Shown: positions 25,565 through 33,953 of the stretch, in pieces | Numbering within the stretch: position 1 is the stretch's first letter | How the letters are laid out: every line of letters begins with the position of its first letter | NCBI GenBank assembly: GCA_964467345.1 | Contig: CAYXPY010000009.1 | Location: forward strand, 1 to 64,000 | Length of the DNA stretch: 64,000 bases | Source: SM1-50 sp964467345 | GTDB taxonomy: Archaea > Thermoplasmatota > E2 > DHVEG-1 | Direction of reading: 5' to 3' | Program-made: the position numbers and the translations under genes | The notes under the pieces: generated by a model | Databases searched by the model: none | What the model was told of the DNA's origin: nothing | What the model saw: only the letters and a program-made list of their open reading frames with translations

Positions 25565-25960
25565 ATGGGGAAGGACCGATTACTCCCAATAACCGCGATG
25601 TGTGTACTCATCATTGCTTGTACGTCATCTTTGTATGTTTATGCATCACAGACAACCACCGACACACTGCTTATTAATGGTCACGAATACAGCATCGATC
25701 ACCTTTTTTCTATGACAACACCACGGTCGTTCAATGACTCTGATGCAACAGGGATTGCGTTAGACAATCTCATGATGAAAACCGGAGTTACACACCCTGA
25801 ACAACATACCTTTACCCTCCGGGGTGCTGACGGCTATGAGAAAACTGTGACCTGGGAAAACATGAACAACGGATTATTGACAAAAAACCGTGAATCAATC
25901 TTTTCAGATTTACCAAAAGCATTCCGTGTGAAAGACATCATCACAATAGAGGTGAAGTAA
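25565..25960 (+). CDS. Secreted stand-alone SUOX-like-fold protein, first gene of the AOR operon
   Basis: The 131-aa protein has an N-terminal signal sequence or anchor (residues 7-27) and a short beta domain with L-L-I-N-G-H-E-Y-S-I-D, T-G-I-A-L-D-N-L-M, L-R-G-A-D-G-Y-E-K-T-V-T-W and the end strand I-I-T-I-E-V. These are the core strands of the sulfite-oxidase molybdopterin domain without its metal-ligand Cys. Two nt separate it from the next gene, so it starts an operon running to 30050. Possibly an extracellular binding partner; its function is unknown. Confidence 0.65.
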   Translation: MGKDRLLPITAMCVLIIACTSSLYVYASQTTTDTLLINGHEYSIDHLFSMTTPRSFNDSDATGIALDNLMMKTGVTHPEQHTFTLRGADGYEKTVTWENMNNGLLTKNRESIFSDLPKAFRVKDIITIEVK

Positions 25961-25962
25961 CA

Positions 25963-26613
25963 ATGATAGATAGGAAATTTATCGCAGGAATCATCGTCTT
26001 TGGGTCCCTATGGGGGTTTGCTGAATGCATCATCGGATCGTTGCTCCGTGATGTCAACCTGCCTGCTGGCGCGATCATGACCGGGGTCTTTGCGATTGGT
26101 CTGATGACACTGAGTAGAACCACGTTCCGACAACCAGGGATGCAGACCGGTATCGGATTGGTCGCGGGAGCGTTACGCTTCTTTAATCCCTTTGGCGGTT
26201 GCTTCATCTGCTCTGCGATTGCTATTATGGCAGAAGGCCTTCTCTTTGACCTTATCTGGACAGGGTTTTCCCTTGATAAGAAAGAAACCCAGTCCCTTAT
26301 CAGCCAGACAAGTTTTGGCATCACCTCTGCGTATCTTGTCTATGTTGGCGGGTATATCATCACCCAGATATTGACCCCGGTGTTTTCCTCCGCGGGTTTT
26401 TATGTTGAAAACCTCATCGTTTTCATCCCTCAGATCCTAGCAAGTGGACTACTGGCTGCGCTGCTTGGAGTGGCCACCGTACCAGCGATATTCTCCCTAA
26501 AAAAACTTAATATCGTGGTACAAGAACGGCTGTATTACCCCATGACTATCGGCATCTCTGCCTTCTGTTGGGTCTTTGTGATTGTGAATACGATTCTTAT
26601 CTTATGGTTATAG
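25963..26613 (+). CDS. Six-TM membrane protein in the AOR operon, possibly an ECF-type substrate-binding subunit
   Basis: The 216-aa protein has about six TM helices, with G-S-L-W-G-F-A-E near the start, a basic loop, G-A-L-R-F-F-N-P-F-G-G-C in a central helix and a final long helix. Compact size and glycine-rich helices recall ECF S components, for example for a metal, tungstate or vitamin, but no ATPase subunit is nearby. The stop is 10 nt before the ferredoxin start. The order SUOX-like, 6TM, ferredoxin, AOR suggests a membrane-associated oxidation module. Confidence 0.65.
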   Translation: MIDRKFIAGIIVFGSLWGFAECIIGSLLRDVNLPAGAIMTGVFAIGLMTLSRTTFRQPGMQTGIGLVAGALRFFNPFGGCFICSAIAIMAEGLLFDLIWTGFSLDKKETQSLISQTSFGITSAYLVYVGGYIITQILTPVFSSAGFYVENLIVFIPQILASGLLAALLGVATVPAIFSLKKLNIVVQERLYYPMTIGISAFCWVFVIVNTILILWL

Positions 26614-26623
26614 GAGAAAAATC

Positions 26624-27073
26624 ATGGATACACCAACGAGCGTGAAGATCCTTATGTTCCATCCCGAGAAATGCAAAGGATGCCTGGAATGTGAAAAAGC
26701 ATGTTCACAAGTGCATTTCAAAACAAAGGACGGTGGGGAGAAATCAGCAATACGCATCCTGAAGACAGACAAAGGATACAAAATGCATGTCTGTGACCAG
26801 CGTGGCTTGTGTCTTGATATGTGTCCGGTGGGTGCTTTGACACGACGGAAAAACGGGGTGGTATGGCTTGATAAAGAAACCTGCATCGGGTGTCAAGCCT
26901 GCGTCGGGTTTTGTCCTATCGGTGCGATGAGGAAGTCAGATGTTCGCATCGAACCATTCAAATGCATCTCCTGTGGGTCATGCGTCCGTGCATGCCCTGA
27001 AAAGGCTCTTGAGCTTGTCGAGGTACGAATTGCAGACATCAAACAAGTCGTCTATCATAAACAAGGGGTGTAA
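26624..27073 (+). CDS. Polyferredoxin-type electron carrier for AOR
   Basis: The 149-aa protein has 15 Cys arranged as C-K-G-C-L-E-C-E-K-A-C, C-D-Q-R-G-L-C-L-D-M-C-P, C-I-G-C-Q-A-C-V-G-F-C-P and C-I-S-C-G-S-C-V-R-A-C-P. This matches the four-motif layout of DmsB/HybA-like proteins and predicts three or four 4Fe-4S clusters. The second motif has only three Cys. It sits directly before the AOR homologue, with 1 nt between stop and start, and is its likely electron acceptor. Confidence 0.92.
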   Translation: MDTPTSVKILMFHPEKCKGCLECEKACSQVHFKTKDGGEKSAIRILKTDKGYKMHVCDQRGLCLDMCPVGALTRRKNGVVWLDKETCIGCQACVGFCPIGAMRKSDVRIEPFKCISCGSCVRACPEKALELVEVRIADIKQVVYHKQGV

Positions 27074-27074
27074 C

Positions 27075-29402
27075 ATGGTCGATGGACAGATAACAATCGA
27101 GGAGTACAAGACAGGGAACACGGAACATACCTGGGATGTGAAAAAGATCCGTTCGGCTCATAAGGTGCTGGCGACCTATTCATATAAGAAGGGCCAGGTG
27201 GACAAAGGCTACGCGAATCGGACGCTGTATGTGAATGTCGGAACCGGAAAGATAGCTGAAAAACCTGTCACTGATGAGATGAAAAAGCGATTTACCGGTG
27301 GTCGTGGGTTTGGTTTGAAGCTGATGTGGGATTCCTGTAAAGCCTCGACACGATGGGATAGCCCAGAGAACGAACTGCTCATCACCACAGGTCCGCTCTG
27401 TGGGACCACTCAGTATGCAGGTTCTGGAAAATCCCTCTGTCTGAGTGTCTCTCCTTCGACAAATATTATCTGTGATTGTAATGTTGGTGGATTCTTCGGC
27501 CCTTATCTGAAATTCGCGGGTTTTGACGCCTTAGAAATCCAAGGGAAAGCAAAACAAGACGTGATAATCGTCATCGATGGTGAAACAGGAACCGTGTCCA
27601 TCGAAACCGCTCCCTTGGAAAAAACCGACACCCATCTGCTCGCTGAACAGCTCACCTGGATGTTCGCAACCGATGATACAGATAAATCCCGTCAGAAAGT
27701 CTCGGTTGTTTCCTCAGGACATGCCGCGGAACATAGTTACTGGGGGTGTCTGAATTTCTCGTTTTATGACATCAGACGTAAGGTACCTCGGATCAAACAA
27801 GCAGGACGTGGCGGCCTAGGCACTGTGTTACGAGATAAAAAGATCAAAGCAGTCGTTGTGAAGGTAGAACGGTTCGATGGTGTTTCGAATCACCCTGCAG
27901 ACCCGGTGGCTCTTGCGCGGGTTGGGACGAAACTGCACAAAGAGATCCGAGACCTTGACCGGTACCAATGCAACATGCGGGCGGTCGGCACAGGCCATCT
28001 GGTGGAAATCATGGATGCGTATGATCTGCTTCCAACAGAGAACTATCGGTTCGGCAGTTTCCCGAAAGCATCAAAAATCTATTCACCAAAGTTCTATGAC
28101 CTGTTTACAAAAATCATCCCGGATGGCTGCTGGCATGGGTGTACCATGGCCTGTGCGAAAACCGTTGATGGATACACCGTGATGACCGGACCGTATAAAG
28201 GAGAAAAAGTCACAGTCGATGGCCCCGAGTATGAGACCATTGGCGCCTGTGCGAACATGAGCATCTGGGACCCCTTATGGATCTTAGAGTTCAATTTCTA
28301 CTGCGACACCTATGGGATTGACACCATCTCCGCGGGGACCGCAACTGCGTTTTATATGGAAATGTACGAATATGGCATCCTAACCAAGGATCGTTGTGAT
28401 GGACTGGAGCTTTGTTTCGGGAACGCAGACGCCGCCCTTGAGCTGCTCCATCGAATAGCACAAGGCGATAAAGGAGAATTCATTAAAGTCGCCGCCCAAG
28501 GCGCCCGTCGGATGAAAGACTGGATCCACAAAAACGGTTGGGGCGATCGGCATCTTGTCGAGGAGACCGGTATGGAGAGCAAAGGACTGGAGTTTTCCGA
28601 ATACGTCACCAAGGAGTCCCTTGCGATGCAAGGAGGATATGGTCTGACCCTGAAAGGGCCTCAACATGACGAGGCATGGCTCATCTTCATGGATATGGTC
28701 AATAACGCCATTCCAACATTTGCGATGAAAGCCGAGGCGCTGCATTATTTCCCGATGTGGCGGACCTGGTTTGGACTCAACGGTCTCTGTAAACTGCCTT
28801 GGAATGATATCGAACCTGCGGACAACGCGCAGACCTCAGAGCCATCCAAGGTCCCAGAGCATGTCCAGAACTATGTGGAGTATCAGAACGCGATGACCGG
28901 GTGGAACGTCACCAAAGAAGACCTGATTTTACAAAGTGAACGATGCTATAATTGGCAGCGGGCGATGAACGTGTGGATGGGACGCGGTCAGAGAAAGGAT
29001 GATTGGATCCCGTTCCGCTCTATGGGGCCGGTCACGGAAATGGAGTATCTCTCACGCAAGGAACGCTATGATAAGCATCTGGTGGAGAAACTAGGGCTTT
29101 CTCCGAAGGATGTTGAAAAAATGCCAGTTTCTGAGAAACTTTCAGTCCTGTATACCTTTCGTAGGGATCAGTATGAAAAACTCACCGATGCCGTGTATTA
29201 CCGAAGAGGATGGACGCCAAATGGTGTTCCAACCCCTCAAAAAATGAAACAGCTTGGTTTTACCGATAAAACCATGCTTAAGATGCTTGAGGAGAAAATT
29301 GCCGCTGATGAAAAAAACAATTTAAACAAATGGGGAGGGTCCTACAAAAAAGGAGAACATCCCCCGACAACCGAGAAACACTATTGGGAGAAATGGAAAT
29401 AA
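27075..29402 (+). CDS. Aldehyde:ferredoxin oxidoreductase family tungsten/molybdopterin enzyme
   Basis: This 775-aa AOR-superfamily protein oxidises aldehydes (or reduces acids) with electrons to ferredoxin. The frame extends upstream inside the ferredoxin gene, so the ATG at 27075 is the real start. The N-terminal domain has F-T-G-G-R-G-F-G-L-K, T-G-P-L-C-G-T and F-F-G-P-Y-L-K-F-A-G, which shape the pterin site. The 4Fe-4S cluster motif reads C-W-H-G-C-T-M-A-C (C352, C356, C360); its first gap is one residue longer than the usual C-x-x-C. G-L-N-G-L-C-K near 573 is the likely fourth ligand. It is longer than classic AOR (about 600 aa), as in the BamB-like and WOR5-like groups. Confidence 0.9.
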   Translation: MVDGQITIEEYKTGNTEHTWDVKKIRSAHKVLATYSYKKGQVDKGYANRTLYVNVGTGKIAEKPVTDEMKKRFTGGRGFGLKLMWDSCKASTRWDSPENELLITTGPLCGTTQYAGSGKSLCLSVSPSTNIICDCNVGGFFGPYLKFAGFDALEIQGKAKQDVIIVIDGETGTVSIETAPLEKTDTHLLAEQLTWMFATDDTDKSRQKVSVVSSGHAAEHSYWGCLNFSFYDIRRKVPRIKQAGRGGLGTVLRDKKIKAVVVKVERFDGVSNHPADPVALARVGTKLHKEIRDLDRYQCNMRAVGTGHLVEIMDAYDLLPTENYRFGSFPKASKIYSPKFYDLFTKIIPDGCWHGCTMACAKTVDGYTVMTGPYKGEKVTVDGPEYETIGACANMSIWDPLWILEFNFYCDTYGIDTISAGTATAFYMEMYEYGILTKDRCDGLELCFGNADAALELLHRIAQGDKGEFIKVAAQGARRMKDWIHKNGWGDRHLVEETGMESKGLEFSEYVTKESLAMQGGYGLTLKGPQHDEAWLIFMDMVNNAIPTFAMKAEALHYFPMWRTWFGLNGLCKLPWNDIEPADNAQTSEPSKVPEHVQNYVEYQNAMTGWNVTKEDLILQSERCYNWQRAMNVWMGRGQRKDDWIPFRSMGPVTEMEYLSRKERYDKHLVEKLGLSPKDVEKMPVSEKLSVLYTFRRDQYEKLTDAVYYRRGWTPNGVPTPQKMKQLGFTDKTMLKMLEEKIAADEKNNLNKWGGSYKKGEHPPTTEKHYWEKWK

Positions 29403-30050
29403 ATGCCACAAAAAAAAACTGAGAGTATCACTGAGCAAAAACCTGTTTTAAACTCTGAGATAACCGTGAAAGCCTTACCGGTAGCCGAACCTGCCGCGCT
29501 TGGACTGATTGGTCTTGCTGTTGCTGCGTTAATCTTAGCTTCTGCCGACCTGCAGCTTGTCTCCAGCGTGCCGTCCAAATCACTGATGATTCCCTGGATT
29601 TTATTCTTTGGTGCGACAGCGCAGCTGATAGCTGGGGCAATGGAGTTCAAACGGAACAACATCTTCGGGGCGACCGTCTTTTCTGTGTATGCACTGACGA
29701 TGTATTCGATTACGCTGACATTGTTCATCAATAATTCCTCAGCAGTGACTGCAGGCAACATCGGTCATTACGCCTATGGCCTCATCGGCATTCTTATCTT
29801 CAGTCTTATCGCAACCATCGCTTCGCTAATGACCAATAAGGTGTTCTTTGCCATCCTCATCGTCGTCGATCTCGCTGTTGTCCTTCTCATCCCCCATTAT
29901 CTGTTTGAGATGTCTGCAGCCCCTGCGGGTGTGTTTCTGCTGCTCACCTCGGTGTTTTCATTTTATGGTGCTGCCGCAATTCTCCTTAATATGATGGCAG
30001 GAAGGATACTGTTACCTCTCGGGAAGGCCATCTGGACTGTAAAAAAATAA
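29403..30050 (+). CDS. GPR1/FUN34/YaaH-family (acetate/succinate-type) transporter
   Basis: The 215-aa protein has six TM helices and the family signature E-P-A-A-L-G-L-I-G-L near residue 28, equivalent to N-P-A-P-L-G-L in SatP. I-P-W-I-L-F-F-G-A-T-A-Q-L-I-A-G and M-E-F-K-R-N-N-I-F-G-A-T follow. SatP-like proteins carry acetate, succinate or propionate. The ATG directly follows the AOR stop codon, so the genes are cotranscribed. This supports a pathway in which AOR makes or uses a short-chain acid that is exported or taken up. Confidence 0.9.
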   Translation: MPQKKTESITEQKPVLNSEITVKALPVAEPAALGLIGLAVAALILASADLQLVSSVPSKSLMIPWILFFGATAQLIAGAMEFKRNNIFGATVFSVYALTMYSITLTLFINNSSAVTAGNIGHYAYGLIGILIFSLIATIASLMTNKVFFAILIVVDLAVVLLIPHYLFEMSAAPAGVFLLLTSVFSFYGAAAILLNMMAGRILLPLGKAIWTVKK

Positions 30051-30127
30051 TAATACGAAAATAGTCAATCGCTTCTTTTTTTCTTTCCTTTTTCCAGTGA
30101 AACGACTATTAAATATATAAAAAAACT

Positions 30128-30134
30128 TATATAC
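30128..30134 (+). promoter_or_regulatory. TATA box with A-rich BRE ahead of the candidate small RNA
   Basis: TTATATA preceded by an A-run lies 24-30 nt upstream of 30158, the usual spacing from TATA to transcription start in archaea. Confidence 0.6.
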
Positions 30135-30157
30135 ATGTGTTCTCAATATATATTACT

Positions 30158-30224
30158 AGAGAATGGGGGCAATAGTCTTTTAATAACACATCTCCTCACC
30201 ACCTCACTAACGACCCCATTCTCT
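30158..30224 (+). ncRNA. Candidate structured small RNA with anti-Shine-Dalgarno-like loop
   Basis: The 67-nt segment starts with AGAGAATGGGG (30158-30168) and ends with its exact reverse complement CCCCATTCTCT (30214-30224), an 11-bp stem closing a 45-nt loop. The 3' half of the loop (30191-30207) is pyrimidine-rich and holds CTCCTC and CACCTC, complementary to GAGGAG and GAGGTG ribosome binding sites used in this genome. A TATA box at 30128-30134 places the predicted start at the base of the stem. The interval (30051-30303) lies between two convergent genes and has no open frame. Confidence 0.55.
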
Positions 30225-30303
30225 CACATTTGATTTCAAAAACCTGTCTCAAGAAGAGATATATTGTAGACTTTTTTATAGTTTTTTAAAAATTCAAAAA
30301 AAA

Positions 30304-31386
30304 TTATTGATTACGAAGCAATGCCCGCTCAGATTCAAGTGTCTGGACACGCTGACAGAGATACAGATGAATCGTCGTATGAGTCATACAGATGTCATTG
30401 ACGACCGCAGGGTCTGTTGGTCTTCGGTCTGATCCGACCTCAACAGTATAAGCCAAAGCACCGGTCGCACGATACAACCAGTTCTCCGAGCTCCCCAGGG
30501 TCCCTCCGTAGCGAGGAATGAGACGGTCTTTCTTGACGTATAAAAGATAGTTGTTAATCGCAGTGATGTTTTCACCAACCGAACGGAACATCGCTTCATC
30601 AGGAGTGGGTTTCGTCGTATGCATCCAAGGATAAATGACAAATTCACCATATGAGTGATAGGATAATGAAACTGAAAACCTATGTGTTTCAGCAAAATTT
30701 TTTACTGCTTTGGTCTCATTCTCTGAGAACGGATACGGACCGCGATAATTATAACTTGAGTCCGCAAGAATAATCGGCAAGTAGTACCGAATTGGGAAGA
30801 TGTAGGAGAGGAACCAAGGATCATCATAGTTCCTGTTCAGATTCACACCATAAGAGGTGATTGTCGAACTATGTCCAAACGGCCCATGGTTCGGAGCGCA
30901 GTTCTTCCGTGTATCTGCCATGACGCCGTCAGGGTTAACCATGGGGATAAGATAGATTTGAGTGGAATTCATCGCATCCCGAACCTCAGGAGTGCTCTCG
31001 TTCTGGTACTGCTCAAGCATATACTGGATAAAGAACAAACAGATTTCAATACCAGGTCGTTCGTTTCCGTGATGAGCTGCCATGAATAGTACACCAGGTT
31101 CATCTTCCTCTTCTTCGACATTGTCAGATAATTTCACCATCCAGATTTCTCTGCCTTCATAGGACCTTCCAAGAGAACACACAGACATAAGATCAGAATG
31201 ATTCATTTGCAGGGAATGGAGCACATCAGTGAGTTCCTGATAGGAATGATAATGATACTGCTCAGTGGACACTGATTCTTTCGACAGGGTCGTTCCCGCA
31301 CCTGCATAGGAAATCAAGAGCAGGAGCACAATACAAATACCAACAGAGAGCAATGATTTACCCTGAAACAAGGAAATTAGCTTCAT
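30304..31386 (-). CDS. Secreted M14-family zinc carboxypeptidase
   Basis: The 360-aa precursor has a signal peptide (hydrophobic residues 12-32). The M14 fold is shown by the zinc motif H-H-G-N-E-R-P-G near residue 105, V-N-L-N-R-N-Y-D substrate-binding Asn/Arg, S-L-S-Y-H-S-Y-G-E with the third zinc ligand His, and the catalytic Glu in Y-T-V-E-V-G-S-D. It removes C-terminal residues from peptides outside the cell. Start: ATG at 31386, but an in-frame ATG at 31401 could also be used, since the TATA box near 31421 predicts a start close to it. The enzyme fits an extracellular peptide-use lifestyle. Confidence 0.92.
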   Translation of the reverse strand: MKLISLFQGKSLLSVGICIVLLLLISYAGAGTTLSKESVSTEQYHYHSYQELTDVLHSLQMNHSDLMSVCSLGRSYEGREIWMVKLSDNVEEEEDEPGVLFMAAHHGNERPGIEICLFFIQYMLEQYQNESTPEVRDAMNSTQIYLIPMVNPDGVMADTRKNCAPNHGPFGHSSTITSYGVNLNRNYDDPWFLSYIFPIRYYLPIILADSSYNYRGPYPFSENETKAVKNFAETHRFSVSLSYHSYGEFVIYPWMHTTKPTPDEAMFRSVGENITAINNYLLYVKKDRLIPRYGGTLGSSENWLYRATGALAYTVEVGSDRRPTDPAVVNDICMTHTTIHLYLCQRVQTLESERALLRNQ

Positions 31387-31448
31387 ATCAAATATCCCCA
31401 TAGATACTATTCAGTCGCAGTATATAAAATTTATTTAAAAAGAGTCCT

Positions 31449-31535
31449 TTAGATCTGTAAATAGATTTTCGCAAGTACAACCACTGTTGAAACAACAATC
31501 AGCAAGGCAAGGAATTGTTTTGTTCCGGTGTTCAT
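31449..31535 (-). CDS. 28-aa single-TM micropeptide
   Basis: A frame from ATG at 31535 to TAA at 31449 encodes 28 residues: a short polar N-terminus (M-N-T-G-T-K-Q), then a hydrophobic helix (F-L-A-L-L-I-V-V-S-T-V-V-V-L-A) and a K-I-Y-L-Q-I end. GAGGT sits 8 nt before the ATG, and a TATATAAAG element near 31572-31580 gives a promoter with an independent leader of about 20 nt. Too short for homology inference. It could be a regulatory subunit or part of a toxin/quality-control system. Confidence 0.5.
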   Translation of the reverse strand: MNTGTKQFLALLIVVSTVVVLAKIYLQI

Positions 31536-31640
31536 GTCAACGACCTCATAACCGATTATGTCCTTCATTCTTTATATACTGTCAGAAGATGTTTGGGAAA
31601 AACCAAATACCAATCCATATGATGAAAACGACGAGTTCAA

Positions 31641-31650
31641 TTTTATATAA
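31641..31650 (+). promoter_or_regulatory. TATA box for the HPS-RraA gene
   Basis: TTTTATATAA is 22-31 nt upstream of the ATG at 31672, so the transcript should begin almost at the start codon (leaderless). Confidence 0.55.
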
Positions 31651-31671
31651 TACGTGTTTATTCTCCTTTTG

Positions 31672-32964
31672 ATGAAACCGGTTTTGCAGGTGGCATTAGA
31701 CCTTCTGAATGCAGAGAGAGCACTTGCTATTGCTCAGGAGGCAGTGAACGGTGGAGCAGATTGGCTAGAAGCAGGAACACCTCTGATAAAAAGTGAAGGG
31801 ATGGATATTGTACGAGGACTGCGAGAGCGATTCCCGGGAAAAATCATTGTCGCAGACATGAAGACAATGGACACAGGAGCGTTAGAGACGGAGATGGCTG
31901 CCAAGGCTGGTGCTGATGTCATCTGCCTTCTCGGGGCATCTGATGATACAACCATAGCTGATGCAGTCAAATCAGCACGAAAATATGGTGCAAGAATCAT
32001 GGTTGACCTCATCAGCGTCACAGACATAGCTAAAAGAGTATCTCTGCTCGAGAAACTCGGGATAGACTATCTCTGCATCCATGTAGGCATCGATGAACAG
32101 ATGCAAGGCAAAAAACCTCAAAAGACCCTATCATCGTTGGTAAAAACCACATATCTTCCCATCGCAGTCGCCGGAGGTCTGAACAGTGAGACGGTCGCTG
32201 ATATGATTAAAATCGGTGCAAGCATCATTATCGTTGGCGGTGCGATCACAAAAGCAACAAACGTTTGTCAAGCCACAAAAACCATAAAAAAGGCGATGAG
32301 ACTGAAACAAGAAATAAAGACGGATTTGTTCAAAAAATATGGCGCCTCCGAATTGACCCATGCTTTTCTGAAGGTCTCAACTCCTAACATCTCCGATGCG
32401 ATGCACAGACAAGGAGCATTACAAGGAATCAGACCGATCACCACCGGGTTTCATATGGCGGGGCGGGCACTGACCATACGAACCATGGATGGCGACTGGG
32501 CAAAACCCATCGAAGCAATCGATAAAGCGGAAAAAGGGTCCGTACTTGTTGTCGATGTAAACCAGGGGAAGACCGCGGTCTGGGGGGAACTGGCGACGTG
32601 GAGTGCCAAGCTTAAGGGCCTTGCTGGTGTCGTCATCGATGGAGCGGTCCGGGATTACGATGATCTGTTAAAGATACAGTTCCCTGTTTTCTCCCGATAC
32701 ATCGTCCCAAACGCAGGGGAACCAAAAGGATTTGGGGAGATCGGAGCAGAAATCACCTTTGGCAATCAGACAATACGCACCGGGGATTGGATCATCGGTG
32801 ACGATTCCGGGGTTGTCGTCGTTCCACAAGAAATCGCACAAGAGATAGCCAATCGAGCACTTGATGTCAAAGAACAGGAAAACCGCATCCGCGAAGAGAT
32901 AAAAAACGGTGGTTCTCTTGGCAGTGTCTTAAAGGTCAAGAAGTGGGAGAAAAAAGTCGGATGA
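31672..32964 (+). CDS. 3-hexulose-6-phosphate synthase fused to RraA-like domain
   Basis: This 430-aa fusion has an N-terminal orotidine-decarboxylase-like barrel, residues 1-210, with A-L-D-L-L near 7, V-A-D-M-K-T-M-D near 57 and a phosphate loop A-V-A-G-G-L-N near 168. It matches 3-hexulose-6-phosphate synthase of the ribulose-monophosphate pathway, used by archaea to make or split pentose phosphates. Residues 220-430 form an RraA/HMG-aldolase-like domain with T-P-N-I-S-D-A-M, V-V-D-V-N-Q-G-K and G-A-V-R-D motifs. The fusion is known in archaea; the RraA part may be an aldolase or inert. The downstream ferredoxin gene overlaps by ATGA. Confidence 0.9.
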   Translation: MKPVLQVALDLLNAERALAIAQEAVNGGADWLEAGTPLIKSEGMDIVRGLRERFPGKIIVADMKTMDTGALETEMAAKAGADVICLLGASDDTTIADAVKSARKYGARIMVDLISVTDIAKRVSLLEKLGIDYLCIHVGIDEQMQGKKPQKTLSSLVKTTYLPIAVAGGLNSETVADMIKIGASIIIVGGAITKATNVCQATKTIKKAMRLKQEIKTDLFKKYGASELTHAFLKVSTPNISDAMHRQGALQGIRPITTGFHMAGRALTIRTMDGDWAKPIEAIDKAEKGSVLVVDVNQGKTAVWGELATWSAKLKGLAGVVIDGAVRDYDDLLKIQFPVFSRYIVPNAGEPKGFGEIGAEITFGNQTIRTGDWIIGDDSGVVVVPQEIAQEIANRALDVKEQENRIREEIKNGGSLGSVLKVKKWEKKVG

Positions 32965-33947
32965 CCAACGTAGTTTTTTTTACAGACCTACAGCACCTTC
33001 CAGAAGCACTGACTCATTTTACACTTCATGATTTTTCAGGAAAAAAAGTCCTACTAAAGCTTCATATGGGGGAGAAAAAGAACCCCTATTTTATCAAGCC
33101 GGCCTTAGTAAAAAATGTTGTTGATCAGTTAAAAAAAGTAAATGCTACTCCTTTTCTCTATGATACTACAGTTGCGTATCGTGGATCCCGCTATACAACA
33201 TCTGATTATCTAAACCTAGCAAAACTGCATGGTTTTACCATAACAAACGTTGGATGTGACGTCATCATCGATGACACTGGCGTTCCAACCAAAGTGGAGG
33301 GGAGAATCTTTGAAGTTGCTGATCATTTGAAGGATTCAACGCATATTTTTGCACTCACCCATGTGAAAGGACATATGCAGTCAGGGATGGGCGGGGCGAT
33401 TAAAAATTTCGGAATGGGTGGGGTAACGAAAAAGACAAAAAAACAAATCCATAAAGGCAGCGCTCCGGTGTATCAGAAGGACAAATGCAACTACTGTGGG
33501 GTATGTGCAGAGATTTGCCCGTTTCATGCCATTGAAGTAAACGGGGAGTCATGGGAATATTCTTACCAGAAATGCTTTGGGTGCGGTGCCTGTGTTGACT
33601 CTTGTCCGTCTAAAGCTTTATCGTTTCAAGATGCGGACTTACAGTTTCTCTTAGCATGCTCAGCAAAAGCCTGCGTGCAAGGAAAAACCGTTCTGTATCT
33701 CAATGAGCTCAAACGGATAGCCAAAGGCTGCGACTGCGACCCAAACGCAGGACCAATCATTTGTCCAGATATCGGCTATCTCCTCAGCGATGACCCCGTC
33801 GCAATCGATAAGGCATCACTTGATCTTATCCATAAGGTAAAACAAGATGTATTTTTCAAGGTCAATAAAGTCAATCCCTTCAAACAAATCACCTTTGGAG
33901 AGCAGATCGGTTTAGGTTCCTCACAATATGAGTTAATAAAAATCTAA
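32961..33947 (+). CDS. DUF362 protein with two 4Fe-4S clusters
   Basis: The 328-aa protein has the DUF362 domain (K-K-V-L-L-K-L-H-M-G-E-K near 28, H-V-K-G-H-M-Q-S-G-M-G-G-A-I-K-N near 134) and a ferredoxin insert with C-N-Y-C-G-V-C-A-E-I-C-P and C-F-G-C-G-A-C-V-D-S-C-P near 177-217. Further Cys follow (C-S-A-K-A-C, C-D-C-D, C-P-D). DUF362 proteins are widespread in anaerobes as electron carriers of unknown partner. The ATG overlaps the HPS-RraA stop by 4 bp, so the two are translated together. Confidence 0.88.
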   Translation: MTNVVFFTDLQHLPEALTHFTLHDFSGKKVLLKLHMGEKKNPYFIKPALVKNVVDQLKKVNATPFLYDTTVAYRGSRYTTSDYLNLAKLHGFTITNVGCDVIIDDTGVPTKVEGRIFEVADHLKDSTHIFALTHVKGHMQSGMGGAIKNFGMGGVTKKTKKQIHKGSAPVYQKDKCNYCGVCAEICPFHAIEVNGESWEYSYQKCFGCGACVDSCPSKALSFQDADLQFLLACSAKACVQGKTVLYLNELKRIAKGCDCDPNAGPIICPDIGYLLSDDPVAIDKASLDLIHKVKQDVFFKVNKVNPFKQITFGEQIGLGSSQYELIKI

Positions 33948-33953
33948 TGAAGG

